34,164 bases of DNA from Myxococcus xanthus (GTDB lineage Bacteria > Myxococcota > Myxococcia > Myxococcales > Myxococcaceae): contig NZ_JABFNS010000102.1 of the NCBI RefSeq assembly GCF_013116825.1, forward strand, positions 1-34,164, in the 5' to 3' direction. Position numbers and translations under genes: made by a program. The notes beneath the pieces are model-generated. The model saw only the letters and a list, made by a program, of their open reading frames with translations. It did not search any database and had not been told where the DNA came from. This document shows, piece by piece, positions 1 through 8,618 of the stretch (its first letter is position 1; each line of letters starts with the position of its first letter).

Positions 1-491
1 ACGGGCGGCGGAGGGCGGGGCGCCTGCACCGCCTGCGTCCAGGTGGCCTCCGCGTCGCGCATGCGGCGCGACAGGAAGTCGAAGATCTCCGCCGACACCT
101 TCTTGAGCTCCGGATGCGTGTCCGGGGACACGTGGTCCGGCGTGAAGCGCCTGGCCATGCGGAAGTAGGCCAGCCGCAGCTCGTCCAGGTTGGCGGTGGG
201 CTTGAGGCCAAAGACCTCGTGGGCTGGCAGGCTCTGCATGGCGCGCATCTGCGCGCGCAGGCGCTCGGCTTGCTGCAGCTCCAGGGAGGGCGTGGGACGC
301 GCGCTGGCGAACAAGTCGCTCAGCTCGGCCAGCTCCGGCAGGGCGACCCAGTTCGTCCCATCCCGCGAGGCGCGCACCGCGGCCTTCAATCGCCCGGAGG
401 AAATCAGTTCCCGGAGGGCCTGGAGCGCCAGGGGGCCCAGCACACGTCCGAGATGGTCCGCGACCCAGTAACCGACAGCAGAAGACGACAC
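1..491 (-). CDS. Partial GYF-like/J-domain-like protein (C-terminus off the left edge)
   Basis: The reading frame opens with GTG at 491-489 and runs off the left edge, so only about 163 N-terminal codons are visible. Residues about 7-55 resemble a GYF_2-type (DUF4339) module: an aromatic start (GYWVADHLGRVLGPL), a 'LxELISSGRL' helix and an 'SRDGTNWVALPE' end. Residues about 90-140 resemble a J domain (EVFGLKPTANLDELRLAYFR, then RRFTPDHV), followed by a helix and a Pro-rich tail at the edge. The HPD tripeptide that J domains use to stimulate Hsp70 reads TPD here, so classical co-chaperone activity is doubtful. The start lies 16 bases after the stop of the receiver gene, with a weak GGGG ribosome site, so the two are probably co-transcribed. 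I infer a signalling or adaptor role. The domain calls come from pattern recognition only. Confidence 0.72.
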   Translation of the reverse strand, partial: MSSSAVGYWVADHLGRVLGPLALQALRELISSGRLKAAVRASRDGTNWVALPELAELSDLFASARPTPSLELQQAERLRAQMRAMQSLPAHEVFGLKPTANLDELRLAYFRMARRFTPDHVSPDTHPELKKVSAEIFDFLSRRMRDAEATWTQAVQAPRPPPP

Positions 492-507
492 GAAAACACC
501 CCGGGGG

Positions 508-882
508 TCAGTGAGCCAACGCCTGGCGCACGGCCGAGGCGATCTCGAGCGGATGGAAGGGCTTGCCCACGAAGCCCACGGCGCCCGCCGCCATGGCCTG
601 CTCCACGACGGGCTCCGCGTCCATGCTGCTGATGACCAACACACGCGTGGTGGGCGACACCGTCTTGATGGCGCCCAGGACCTCCAGTCCACTCTTCTTC
701 GGCATGAACAGGTCCAGGAACATCACCGCGGGCTTCTCCCGCGCGGCCACAGCCAGGCCTTCTTCACCGTCCGCGGCCTCGAGCAGCCGCAGCTCGATGC
801 CCGTGTCGGCGATGACGTCCTTGAGGATACGGCGCACGAAACTGTCGTCATCGACAAGCAGCAGGGTCGGGGTGTCGGACAT
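508..882 (-). CDS. Single-domain (CheY-like) response regulator
   Basis: This is a 124-residue receiver with no output domain. The ATG at 882-880 is preferred over an upstream GTG (927) because CCGGAG sits just before it and the protein then starts directly at the first beta strand (TLLLVDDD). The expected receiver residues are all present: the acidic pair in VDDD, the phospho-acceptor Asp in MFLDLFMP, the switch Ser in VISS, and the conserved Lys in VGKPF. Such stand-alone receivers pass phosphate or bind target proteins rather than DNA. The next gene on the same strand, a GYF/J-like protein, starts 16 bases after its stop, which suggests one transcript and perhaps a shared function. No cognate kinase is adjacent. 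It is divergent from the M20 peptidase, with 82 bases between the starts. Confidence 0.9.
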   Translation of the reverse strand: MSDTPTLLLVDDDSFVRRILKDVIADTGIELRLLEAADGEEGLAVAAREKPAVMFLDLFMPKKSGLEVLGAIKTVSPTTRVLVISSMDAEPVVEQAMAAGAVGFVGKPFHPLEIASAVRQALAH

Positions 883-964
883 GGCTCCGGATGATACTTG
901 GACCGCGCAACATCCGCGCGGGGACATGGCACGCCTGCCCGCCTTTTTGGGTTAAGGGGTGCGC

Positions 965-2365
965 ATGTCCACTGACAACGCTCTCTCACACTTCGAGTCG
1001 AAAAAGCAGACGTACCTGGAGGACCTCAAGTCCCTCGTCCGGATTCCCAGTGTCTCATTTCCTGGCTTCGATGCGACGCAGGTACGACGCAGCGCGGAAG
1101 CGACTGCACGGCTGTTGAAAGACCGTGGTTTTGAAAACGTCCAGCTACTCGAAATCGAGGGCACGCACCCCTACGTTTACGGCGAGGTGCTCAAGGCGCC
1201 GGGCAAGCCCACGCTGCTGCTCTACGCGCATCATGACGTGCAGCCCGCGGGTGACGAGGCCGCGTGGAAGAGCCCTCCGTTCGAGCCGGTGGAGCGCGAC
1301 GGCCGGCTGTACGGCCGCGGCTCGGCGGACGACAAGGCGGGCATCGTCGTGCACACGTCCGCGGTGGAGTCGTGGCTGAAGGGCGCGGGAGCGTTGCCGC
1401 TCAACGTGAAGGTCATCATCGAGGGCGAGGAGGAGATTGGCAGCAACTTCCTGGGCGCCTTCCTCCAGACGCACGCGGCGCTCCTGAAGGCGGACGCCAT
1501 CGTCCTCACCGACACGTCCAACTTCGACACCGGCCTGCCCTCCATCACCACCGCGCTGCGCGGGCTCGTCACGGTGGACGTGGAGGTGCGGGCGCTGCGG
1601 CAGGCGGTGCACTCGGGCATGTGGGGCGGCCCGGTGCCGGACCCCGTGATGGCGCTGTGCCGGATGCTGGCCACGCTGACGCACGCGGATGGCTCCATCG
1701 CGATTGAAGGCATCCGCGAGCGCGTGAAGCCGCTGACGGACGCAGAGCGCCAGAGCATCCAATCCCTGCCCGGAGACGAGGCGCACTTCCGCGCGCAGTC
1801 GGGCCTGCTGCCGGGCGCGCAGGTGCTGGGAGGCGGGGCGCATCCGTGGGAGATGAACTGGCGTCAGCCGAGCATCGCCATCAATGCCATCCAGGCCAGC
1901 AGCCGCAAGGACGCGCGCAACATCATCTGCGATTCGGCCTGGGCGCGGGTGGGCATCCGCATTGTCCCGGACCTGGAGGCGCGCGACGTGGAGCAGCGCT
2001 TGAAGGAGCACCTGCGCAAGGTGTGCCCGTGGGGATTGGAGGTCCACTTCGACACGGAGGGCGCGTCCGGTTGGTGGTACACGGACCCGTCCCACCCCGC
2101 GTTCCAGGCGGCCTTCCGCGCGCTGGAGAAGGGCTACGGCACGAAGGCGGTCGCCATTGGCTGCGGCGCGTCCATTCCCTTCGTGGAGCCCTTCGCGAAG
2201 GAGCTGGGCGGCGTGCCCGCGCTGCTCATCGGCGTGGAGGACCCGTACACCTATGCCCATTCGGAGAATGAAAGCCTGCACCTGGGCGACTGGGAGAAGT
2301 CCATCCGCAGCGCCATCCACCTCTACGCGGAGCTGGCCGAGGCCCTGAGCGCGCGGAAGGCCTGA
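965..2365 (+). CDS. M20 family dipeptidase / metallopeptidase
   Basis: The 466-residue product matches the M20 (ArgE/DapE/ACY1/CPG2) zinc peptidases, most like the cytosolic dipeptidase branch. Visible signatures in order are YAHHDVQPA (first metal His and structural Asp), GRGSADDKAG (bridging Asp), EGEEEIGS (catalytic Glu and metal Glu), VLTDTSNFD (metal Asp), the lid-domain HSGMWGG, GCGASIPFVEPF, and a C-terminal HSENES (last metal His). Length and order fit an intact enzyme with a lid inserted between two halves of the catalytic domain. No signal peptide is seen, so it should act in the cytoplasm on dipeptides or N-acyl amino acids; the exact substrate cannot be read. I choose the ATG at 965 over the GTG at 959 because AAGGGG at 954-959 is correctly spaced for it. 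It is a single-gene unit. Confidence 0.93.
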   Translation: MSTDNALSHFESKKQTYLEDLKSLVRIPSVSFPGFDATQVRRSAEATARLLKDRGFENVQLLEIEGTHPYVYGEVLKAPGKPTLLLYAHHDVQPAGDEAAWKSPPFEPVERDGRLYGRGSADDKAGIVVHTSAVESWLKGAGALPLNVKVIIEGEEEIGSNFLGAFLQTHAALLKADAIVLTDTSNFDTGLPSITTALRGLVTVDVEVRALRQAVHSGMWGGPVPDPVMALCRMLATLTHADGSIAIEGIRERVKPLTDAERQSIQSLPGDEAHFRAQSGLLPGAQVLGGGAHPWEMNWRQPSIAINAIQASSRKDARNIICDSAWARVGIRIVPDLEARDVEQRLKEHLRKVCPWGLEVHFDTEGASGWWYTDPSHPAFQAAFRALEKGYGTKAVAIGCGASIPFVEPFAKELGGVPALLIGVEDPYTYAHSENESLHLGDWEKSIRSAIHLYAELAEALSARKA

Positions 2366-2427
2366 GCACCCGGTGGCTCCAGGGCCCTGGTCTCGTTGAA
2401 TCGTGGGCTTGATGTATCGTCAGCGTG

Positions 2428-3342
2428 ATGTCAGGAGCGCTTGGGATGCATGGGGCGAACACGGAGTTCTTCGAGTGGGTGTTGCGGGCCGCTGGCGAGC
2501 CATCCTCCGCTCGCCTCCGCGCGGCGCCGAGTGCCAGGGAGGCCGTGGACCGCGCCGTCTCCCTGGCCGCGGACCTCCACGCCGCCGCGCCCGAGTCCAG
2601 GGCCTTCGCCCAACACCTGGGCGCGCTGCTTTCGCGAGCGGTGGACCCGGTGCTCGCGCTGGAGCGGCTGCATGTCAGGGACGTCGCGCTCGCGCTCGCC
2701 TGCGCGCAGGGACTGCCAGCGGCCCGCGCGCTCCTGGAGCAGGAGGTCCTCCTCAAGCTGCGCGTCTCCCTGGCGCGCATCCACCCCTCGCCGGCGTTCA
2801 CGGACGAGGTGTTGCAAGCGCTCCGGGCCAACCTCCTGATGCCTCGCGCGGAGGCACCGTCCCGGTTGCTCGGGTACGCGGGCGCGGGCCCGCTGCTGCA
2901 CTGGGTGAGCATCTCCGCGACGCGGCTGGCGCTGCGGATGCGCAAGGCGCTGGGAGAAGAGTCCCACGTGGAGGCGGAGGTGCTCGCCGCACACCCCGCG
3001 CCGGGCGGCCTGGAGCTGGGCTTCGTGCGGGAGGAGGCCCGGGGGCATGTGCGCGCGGCCTTCGTCCGGGCGGTGGCTTCGCTGGACGATGAGGACCGGG
3101 AGCTGCTGCGGCTGCACTTCGTGGAGCGCCTCTCCCTGGAGCGCATGGGCGCCCTGTTCGACCTGCACAAGTCCACCCTCTCACGCCGGCTCAGCGCGGT
3201 GCAGTCACTGCTGGAGAAACGGACGCGGCGCGCGCTCGCTGAACGCCTGTCGTTGCCCGAGCCGGAAGTGGACAGCGTGATGCGCGCCATCCATGGACGG
3301 TTGGACTTGAGCCTCTCCGGCCTGCTGGAGGGGCGTGAGTGA
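2428..3342 (+). CDS. Sigma-70-like factor of a myxobacterial type
   Basis: This 304-residue protein has an alpha-helical, Ala/Leu/Arg-rich body and a C-terminal helix-turn-helix that reads like sigma region 4: SLDDEDRELLRLHFVERLSL, then LFDLHKSTLSRRLSAVQ at about residues 213-260. The region-2-like part is diverged. The pattern fits the Myxococcales-specific sigma-70 family (called Sig-70_gmx1, from memory), which often neighbours kinase genes. The ATG at 2428 is preferred; a GTG at 2425 is the alternative. The stop (3340-3342) overlaps the GTG start of the next gene by four bases (GTGA), implying translational coupling with a protein that carries an anti-sigma-type zinc finger. I infer that the neighbour binds and controls this factor. 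Target promoters cannot be seen. Confidence 0.78.
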   Translation: MSGALGMHGANTEFFEWVLRAAGEPSSARLRAAPSAREAVDRAVSLAADLHAAAPESRAFAQHLGALLSRAVDPVLALERLHVRDVALALACAQGLPAARALLEQEVLLKLRVSLARIHPSPAFTDEVLQALRANLLMPRAEAPSRLLGYAGAGPLLHWVSISATRLALRMRKALGEESHVEAEVLAAHPAPGGLELGFVREEARGHVRAAFVRAVASLDDEDRELLRLHFVERLSLERMGALFDLHKSTLSRRLSAVQSLLEKRTRRALAERLSLPEPEVDSVMRAIHGRLDLSLSGLLEGRE

Positions 3343-6300
3343 GCTGCCCGGATGAGAACGCACTTTCGGGGTTCGCGAACGGTGCGTTGGACCCCGAGGG
3401 CATGACGGCGGTGCGCCAGCATGTCTCCGGCTGCTCGGAGTGCCGGAGCGTGCTCGCCGCGCTGGGGGGGCTGGAGAGTCCTCCCCCGTTGGTCGACACG
3501 GGGCTGCTCGTCTCCGGCGCGCGGGTGGGGCGGTACGTGGTGCTCGGGTTGCTCGGCGAAGGTGGCATGGGGCGCGTCCATGCCGCCCATGACCCGGAGC
3601 TGGACCGCAAGGTGGCGCTGAAGCTGCTGAACCTCGCGAGGCTCGGGGAGGACTCGCTGGCCCAGGCGCGTCAGCGATTGGAGCGCGAGGCCCGCACGAT
3701 GGCCCGCCTGTCGCATCCCCATGTCGCCCAGTTGCATGACGTGGGCGAGTTCCAGGGACAGCTCTTCCTGGTGATGGAGCTCGTGGAGGGCGGCACGCTC
3801 CGGCGGTGGCTGGCGGAGAAGCCGCGCACGCGCCGGGAAATCCTGGCGCGCTTCACCCAGGCGGCGGATGGGCTCGCGGCCACGCACGCGCTGGGCATCA
3901 TCCACCGCGACTTCAAGCCCGACAACGTCCTGCTGACGCGCGACGGCCAGGTGCGCATCACCGACTTCGGCCTGGCCAACGCCGCGGTGGGACTGGGGCC
4001 GCCTCGGGAGGATGCGGCCATCGACTCCGGCGAGGCGCCGCTCACCGTCACGGGCACGTTCCTGGGGACGCCCGCCTATGGCGCGCCGGAGCAGCTTCGC
4101 GGGGAGCGGGGGGATGCCCGTTCGGACCAGTTCGCCTTCTGCGTCGCGCTCTACGAGGCGCTCAACGGGCAGCGGCCCTTCGCGGGCGCCACGCGCGAGG
4201 AGCTCCTGGCGTCCATGCAGCGTCAGGAGGTGCGTCCGGAGCAGCGGGGCGTGCCCTCGTGGCTCAAGGCCGTGGTGCGGCGGGGCCTCTCCGTGGACCC
4301 GTCCCGGCGCTTCGAGTCCATGCAGGTGCTGCGAGCCCGCCTCGCGCGGGAGGTGGGGGCCTGGAAGCGCAGCGCGGCCACGGCGGTGCTCGCGGGAGGG
4401 CTGGTGGGCCTGGGGTTCCTCGTGCTGGGGCCTTCTGCGGCGGCGCCGAGCGAAGTCTGCCTGGGCAGTGAACGGCACCTCGAGGGCATCTGGGACGCGC
4501 CCGTGCGGGAGGCCACGCGTCAGGCCTTCCTGAGGACGGGAGACCCCGCGGCCGAGGCCTCGTTCCAGGCCGTAGCCTCCTCTCTGGAGCAGTGGACGCA
4601 GGACTGGACGCGCGCGCATCAGGCCGCGTGCGAGGCGACGCGCGTCTTCGGCGAGCAGTCGGAAGCGGCGCTGGGGCTGCGGATGACGTGCCTGGACCAG
4701 CGGCTGGGAGAGCTGTCGCGGCTGACGGCGGCGCTCCAGGGCGCGGACGCGCGGACGGTGGAGCGGGGCTTCGGGCTGGGGGCCTCGCTCGGAGGCGTGG
4801 GCGGGTGCGCGGACGTGCGCACGTTGCAGGAGGCCGTGTCTCCGCCGGAGGACCCGAAGGCGCGCGCGGAGGTGGACGCGGTGCGCGCGGAGCTCGCGCG
4901 GGCGAACGCGAAGCGGCTCGCGGGGCATACCCCCGAGGGCCTGCGAATCGCGCTGGCCGCCCGGGAGCGCGCGCTGGCCACCCATCATCGGCCGCTGGAA
5001 GCCGAGGCGCATCATCTCTGCTCGAGATTGCAGGAGGACGCGGGGGCCTTCGAGGACGCGCGCGAGTCCCTGGTCCAGGGCGCGCTGGCGGCCGAGGCAG
5101 GGCGGCATCTGGGCGTGCTCGCGCGGGTGCTGCACTTCCAGGCCTGGCTGCATGGGTACGGAATGGGACGGCCCCAGGAGGCGTGGCCCTTCCTCCATCG
5201 CGCCCGGGCCCTGGCGGAGACGCTGCGAGACGCCGAGCTGGACACCCTGCTGGACCAGGCGCAGGCGGAGCTCCTGGAGCAGGAGGGTCGCTTCTCGGAG
5301 GCCGAGTCGCTGCTGCGTGCCTTGTTGGAAACCGCCAGCGCCCGGGGCCAGTCGTTCACGCGCGCGGAGCTGAACGGCCGGTTGGGATTGCTGGCCGGGC
5401 AACAGGGACGGTTGCTGGAGGCGAAGCGTTGGCAGGAGGAGGCGCTGCGCGTCCGTGAGAGGCACTTCGGGCCGGCGCACCGGGACACGGGACGGGCCCT
5501 GTCGAACCTGGGGGGCACGTTGGCCCTCCTGGGGGAGCTGTCGAGCGCCGAGGCCGTCCTCAAGCGGGCGCTGGGCATCCTTCGCCAGACGCTGGGGGAG
5601 GAGAACCTGTCGGTGGCCCGGACCTTGTCCAACCTGGCCCTCGTCTACGTCGAGTGGGGGCATGCGGCCCAGGCGCGGGAGGCCGCGGAGGAGAGCTGGG
5701 CCGTGGCGCTCAAGAGCGTGGCCGCCGACAGCCCGGTGTTGATAGGGGTGAAGTCGAATCGGCTGGGGGTGCTGGGCGAGCAGGGCGAGCGCTTGCCGGA
5801 ACTGGAGTATGCCCGAGGTCTCCTGGCGCATCGCGAGCGTGCCTATGGCGCGACCCACCCGGAGGTGGCGCTGGATGCGCACGAGGTGGGCCGGCTGTTG
5901 CGGCTCCTGGGGCGTCCGGACGAGGCCCGCGGCTTCCACGCTCGCGGCGTCGCGCTCCAGCGGCCCCTGGCCGACAAGGGAGAGATGGATGGCACGGGAC
6001 TGCGCTACCTGGCGGATGCCCTCCTCTTTCTAGGGCAGGTGGACGAGGCCCGTCGTCACGTGGACCAGGCGCTCGTGGCCATGGAGCGGGACCTGGGGCC
6101 TTCGTCGTCCGAGCGCATCGAGGCGCTGCTGCTGTTGGGGGACGTCCACCTCGCGCGAGGTCAGCCCGCCGAGGCCCTGGCGCCACTGCGGACCGCGCTG
6201 GCGGACCTCACCGCCCGGCAGGTGGTCTCCGCCCGCGTTCCCAGGCTGCGCCGCCGGCTCGCGCGGGCGCTTCGGTTGACGGGCGCGGTGGAAGAGGCCT

Positions 6301-6404
6301 GCGGAGAGGCCCGCCGCGCCTGGGAGGAGCTGTCCGTGTGGCGCAAGGCCTATGTCCAGGAGACGGCGGACGCGCGGACCGAGCTGGCGCGCTGTCGCGG
6401 ATGA
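3339..6404 (+). CDS. Anti-sigma zinc finger + Ser/Thr kinase + TPR transmembrane protein
   Basis: This is a 1021-residue fusion. Residues 1-40 form a ZAS-type anti-sigma zinc finger: Cys3, then His28-x3-Cys32-x2-Cys35. Residues about 66-330 are a Hanks-type kinase with the glycine loop LGEGGMGRV, ATP Lys95 (VALKLL), the catalytic loop HRDFKPDN (His189, Asp191), DFG Asp209 and GTPAYGAPE. An Arg precedes the catalytic Asp, so it is an RD kinase that probably needs activation-loop phosphorylation. A single membrane helix lies at about 347-367 (AVLAGGLVGLGFLVLG). The rest (about 370-1021) is Ala/Leu/Arg-rich and dominated by TPR-like helix pairs (RALSNLGGTLALLGELSSAE, ARTLSNLALVYVEWG), predicted outside the inner membrane. 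The GTG start at 3339 overlaps the sigma gene stop. I infer that an envelope signal read by the TPRs controls the kinase and release of the sigma factor. Confidence 0.9.
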   Translation: MSCPDENALSGFANGALDPEGMTAVRQHVSGCSECRSVLAALGGLESPPPLVDTGLLVSGARVGRYVVLGLLGEGGMGRVHAAHDPELDRKVALKLLNLARLGEDSLAQARQRLEREARTMARLSHPHVAQLHDVGEFQGQLFLVMELVEGGTLRRWLAEKPRTRREILARFTQAADGLAATHALGIIHRDFKPDNVLLTRDGQVRITDFGLANAAVGLGPPREDAAIDSGEAPLTVTGTFLGTPAYGAPEQLRGERGDARSDQFAFCVALYEALNGQRPFAGATREELLASMQRQEVRPEQRGVPSWLKAVVRRGLSVDPSRRFESMQVLRARLAREVGAWKRSAATAVLAGGLVGLGFLVLGPSAAAPSEVCLGSERHLEGIWDAPVREATRQAFLRTGDPAAEASFQAVASSLEQWTQDWTRAHQAACEATRVFGEQSEAALGLRMTCLDQRLGELSRLTAALQGADARTVERGFGLGASLGGVGGCADVRTLQEAVSPPEDPKARAEVDAVRAELARANAKRLAGHTPEGLRIALAARERALATHHRPLEAEAHHLCSRLQEDAGAFEDARESLVQGALAAEAGRHLGVLARVLHFQAWLHGYGMGRPQEAWPFLHRARALAETLRDAELDTLLDQAQAELLEQEGRFSEAESLLRALLETASARGQSFTRAELNGRLGLLAGQQGRLLEAKRWQEEALRVRERHFGPAHRDTGRALSNLGGTLALLGELSSAEAVLKRALGILRQTLGEENLSVARTLSNLALVYVEWGHAAQAREAAEESWAVALKSVAADSPVLIGVKSNRLGVLGEQGERLPELEYARGLLAHRERAYGATHPEVALDAHEVGRLLRLLGRPDEARGFHARGVALQRPLADKGEMDGTGLRYLADALLFLGQVDEARRHVDQALVAMERDLGPSSSERIEALLLLGDVHLARGQPAEALAPLRTALADLTARQVVSARVPRLRRRLARALRLTGAVEEACGEARRAWEELSVWRKAYVQETADARTELARCRG

Positions 6405-6440
6405 CCATCGATTGCATGTCACTGGCGTCGCCCCGGGACA

Positions 6441-6471
6441 GCGGCCCCGCTGGTTTTCGGGGCAGGGCCGC
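6441..6471 (+). terminator. GC-rich hairpin(s) downstream of the kinase gene
   Basis: Two alternative stems sit 37 bases after the kinase stop. An inner stem pairs GCCCCG (6444-6449) with CGGGGC (6458-6463) around a T-rich loop. An outer stem pairs GCGGCCC (6441-6447) with GGGCCGC (6465-6471). They share bases and cannot both form. There is no T-tract after the stem, so this is at best a weak or factor-assisted terminator. Confidence 0.4.
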
Positions 6472-6575
6472 CAGGTCTGGGAGGCGGACACTTTCCCCTG
6501 GATTCGGGCGGCGCTTCGCTGGTGTCCTCGAAGCCGGGCGTCAGGAACCTGTGCTTCCTGGAAGGGAGAGCGCGC

Positions 6576-7412
6576 GTGGAAGTTGTGGATACGCGGCTGG
6601 TCGCCAGCTACGCGGTGGCCATCGCCTTCGACGTGCTGATGCCGGTGGGCATGGTGCTGTGGGCGCGCCGGCGGCTGGGCGTGGCCTGGAAGGTGGTGGG
6701 CTGGGGCGCGGCGGCGTTCGCGCTGTCGCAGTTGCTCACCCGGCTGCCCATGGTGCAGGTGGCGCAGTACTTCATGCGCGACGCGCTGAAGACGTCCTCG
6801 GTGCTGCTGGGCGTCTGGATTGTCGTGCTGTCCCTCACCGCGGGCCTCTTCGAGGAGACGGCGCGGCTGTGGGCCTTCCGCAAGCCGCTGAAGGACTTCC
6901 GCCGCTGGCGCGACGCGGTGGGCTTCGGCGTGGGCCACGGCGGCCTGGAGTCGGCGCTGCTGGTGGGCGGGCTGGCGGCGCTGGGGCTCGTCAACGTCAT
7001 CGCCCTGTCCAGGTTGGACCCCGCCACCTTGCCGCTGAAGCCGGAGCAGGTGGCGCAGGTGGTGGAAGCCAAGGCCACCATCGCCGCGCTGGACTGGTGG
7101 ATGCCGCTGCTGGGGGCCTACGAGCGGCTGGGCTCCATGGGGGTGCACATCGCGCTGTCGGTGGTGGTGCTCCAGCGCTTCATCCGGGGCGAGGTGAAGT
7201 GGTACTGGCTCGCGGTGGGCGCCCACGCCTTCTTCAACGCGCTGACGGTGGTGGTGGGGAAGCAGGCCGCCGCGGCGTGGGGACAGCAGGCGGGGGCGTT
7301 CGCGGGCGAAGCCATGGTGACGGTGGCCGCGCTGGTGAGCCTGTGGGTCATCCTCTATTTCCGCCGCGTGGACGCGGCGCGGGACACGGCGGCGGTTCCG
7401 GCGCGGAGGTGA
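6576..7412 (+). CDS. YhfC-type intramembrane metalloprotease-like protein
   Basis: The 278-residue product is strongly hydrophobic with about seven predicted membrane helices. It carries the pattern of the YhfC family (DUF2324, PF10086), which is related to CAAX-type intramembrane proteases: a Glu pair in LFEETARLW, GFGVGHGGLESALL, and HAFFNALTVVVG near the C-terminus. These are plausible metal or catalytic residues within membrane helices, but no substrate is known to me. The GTG at 6576 is chosen because GGGAG at 6564-6568 is well placed and the protein then starts just before the first helix (YAVAIAFDVLMPVGMVL). A 6-bp inverted repeat (6542-6560) lies directly ahead of this ribosome site. 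The gene is convergent with the iminopeptidase gene, with 7 bases between them. Confidence 0.8.
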   Translation: MEVVDTRLVASYAVAIAFDVLMPVGMVLWARRRLGVAWKVVGWGAAAFALSQLLTRLPMVQVAQYFMRDALKTSSVLLGVWIVVLSLTAGLFEETARLWAFRKPLKDFRRWRDAVGFGVGHGGLESALLVGGLAALGLVNVIALSRLDPATLPLKPEQVAQVVEAKATIAALDWWMPLLGAYERLGSMGVHIALSVVVLQRFIRGEVKWYWLAVGAHAFFNALTVVVGKQAAAAWGQQAGAFAGEAMVTVAALVSLWVILYFRRVDAARDTAAVPARR

Positions 7413-7419
7413 GCAGACG

Positions 7420-8388
7420 CTAGCGCCCGCGGAAGCGGTCCGTGGCATCCACCAGCGCGGAGGTGTTGCCCGGCTCGTTCGCGGAGTGCCCCGCGTCGGA
7501 CACCATGACGAACTCCGCCTCCGGCCACGCCTTGTGCAGGGCCCAGGCGCTCTCCGGGGGGCACACCACGTCATAGCGCCCCTGGACGATGACGGCGGGG
7601 ATGTTGCGGATGCGGTGCACGTCGTCGAGCAGCTGGGTGTCGCTGCGCAGGAAGCCCCGGTTGACGAAGTAGTGGCATTCGATGCGGGCGAAGGCGAGCG
7701 CGAAGGCGTCCCCGCTGTTGCGCGCCACCAGCTCCGCGTTGGGGTACAGGCAACTGGTGCGTCCTTCCCACACGCTCCACGCGCGCGCGGCCTCCTGCTG
7801 CGCCTTCACGTCGGAGCCCATCAGCCGGCGGTGGTAGGCCGCCAGCAGGTCCCCACGCTCCTCGAGCGGAATGGGCTCCAGGTAGTACTCCCACGCGTCC
7901 GGGAAGAGGGCGCTGGCGCCTCGCTGATAGAACCAGTCAATCTCCTGCTTGCGGAGCAGGAAGATGCCGCGCAGCACCAGCTCCGAGACGCGCTCGGGAT
8001 GTGTCTGGGCATAGGCCAGGGACAGGGTGCTGCCCCATGAGCCGCCGAAGAGCTGCCACCGGGCGATGTCCAGGAACTCGCGCAGCCGCTCCATGTCGGC
8101 CACCAGGTCCCAGGTGGTGTTCTCCTCCAGGCTCGCGTGCGGGGTGCTGCGCCCGCAGCCGCGCTGGTCGAACAGGATGATGCGGTACGCGGTCGGGTCG
8201 AAGAAGCGGCGCTGGCGCGGGTCCGTTCCTCCGCCGGGCCCCCCGTGGACGAAGAGCACCGGTTTGCCCTCCGGGTTGCCGCTCTCCTCGAAGTACACCT
8301 CATGCCCACCGGAGACGCGCAGGCGTCCGGTGCGGTAGGGCTCCAGGGGCGGGTACAGCGGACGCAGCGGACGGTGGGACACGGACAC
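7420..8388 (-). CDS. pip: Proline iminopeptidase (alpha/beta hydrolase, S33)
   Basis: The 322-residue product aligns by eye over its whole length with bacterial proline iminopeptidases, which remove N-terminal proline from peptides in the cytoplasm. Signatures are the oxyanion HGGPGGG (about residues 49-55), LFDQRGCGRS, the nucleophile elbow GGSWGS (catalytic Ser), the acid in GRYDVVCP and the catalytic His in DAGHSANEP. The cap domain includes WEGRTSCLYPN and RIECHYFVN, typical for the family. The start is GTG at 8388-8386 with GGAAGG seven bases upstream; a second GTG two codons later is possible. No signal peptide is visible. It stands alone on the minus strand, convergent with the YhfC-like gene. 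Confidence 0.94.
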   Translation of the reverse strand: MSVSHRPLRPLYPPLEPYRTGRLRVSGGHEVYFEESGNPEGKPVLFVHGGPGGGTDPRQRRFFDPTAYRIILFDQRGCGRSTPHASLEENTTWDLVADMERLREFLDIARWQLFGGSWGSTLSLAYAQTHPERVSELVLRGIFLLRKQEIDWFYQRGASALFPDAWEYYLEPIPLEERGDLLAAYHRRLMGSDVKAQQEAARAWSVWEGRTSCLYPNAELVARNSGDAFALAFARIECHYFVNRGFLRSDTQLLDDVHRIRNIPAVIVQGRYDVVCPPESAWALHKAWPEAEFVMVSDAGHSANEPGNTSALVDATDRFRGR

Positions 8389-8618
8389 GGGCAGGCCTTC
8401 CGTAGCGGTGGGAGTGGCTGACCCTAGCAGGGGCCCCGCCGGGGGCCGTCCGTCCGCGGGTGGCAGGGCGTCTGGAGTGTGCGGCGGACTTCCTGCCAGG
8501 AGGGCGCTCTGTCAGGCAGGCCACGGACGATGTGACGGCGAGTTCACCGCGCCGCAACGTGGGCTTCGCGGACGGGGTGGAGACTGCCGGTTGTCTCCCA
8601 CACCCCACGGAGCACGCC

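Noticed and set aside
2379..2390. CCAGGGCCCTGG palindrome between the M20 and sigma genes
   Set aside because: It is a 12-base self-complementary run with no loop, common in GC-rich DNA, and has no terminator or operator context.
2226..5939. A 1237-codon open frame on the minus strand across the sigma and kinase genes
   Set aside because: It is antisense to genes with clear motifs, is rich in Arg/Gln/Pro/Leu with no domain, and such frames are expected in DNA with very high third-position GC.
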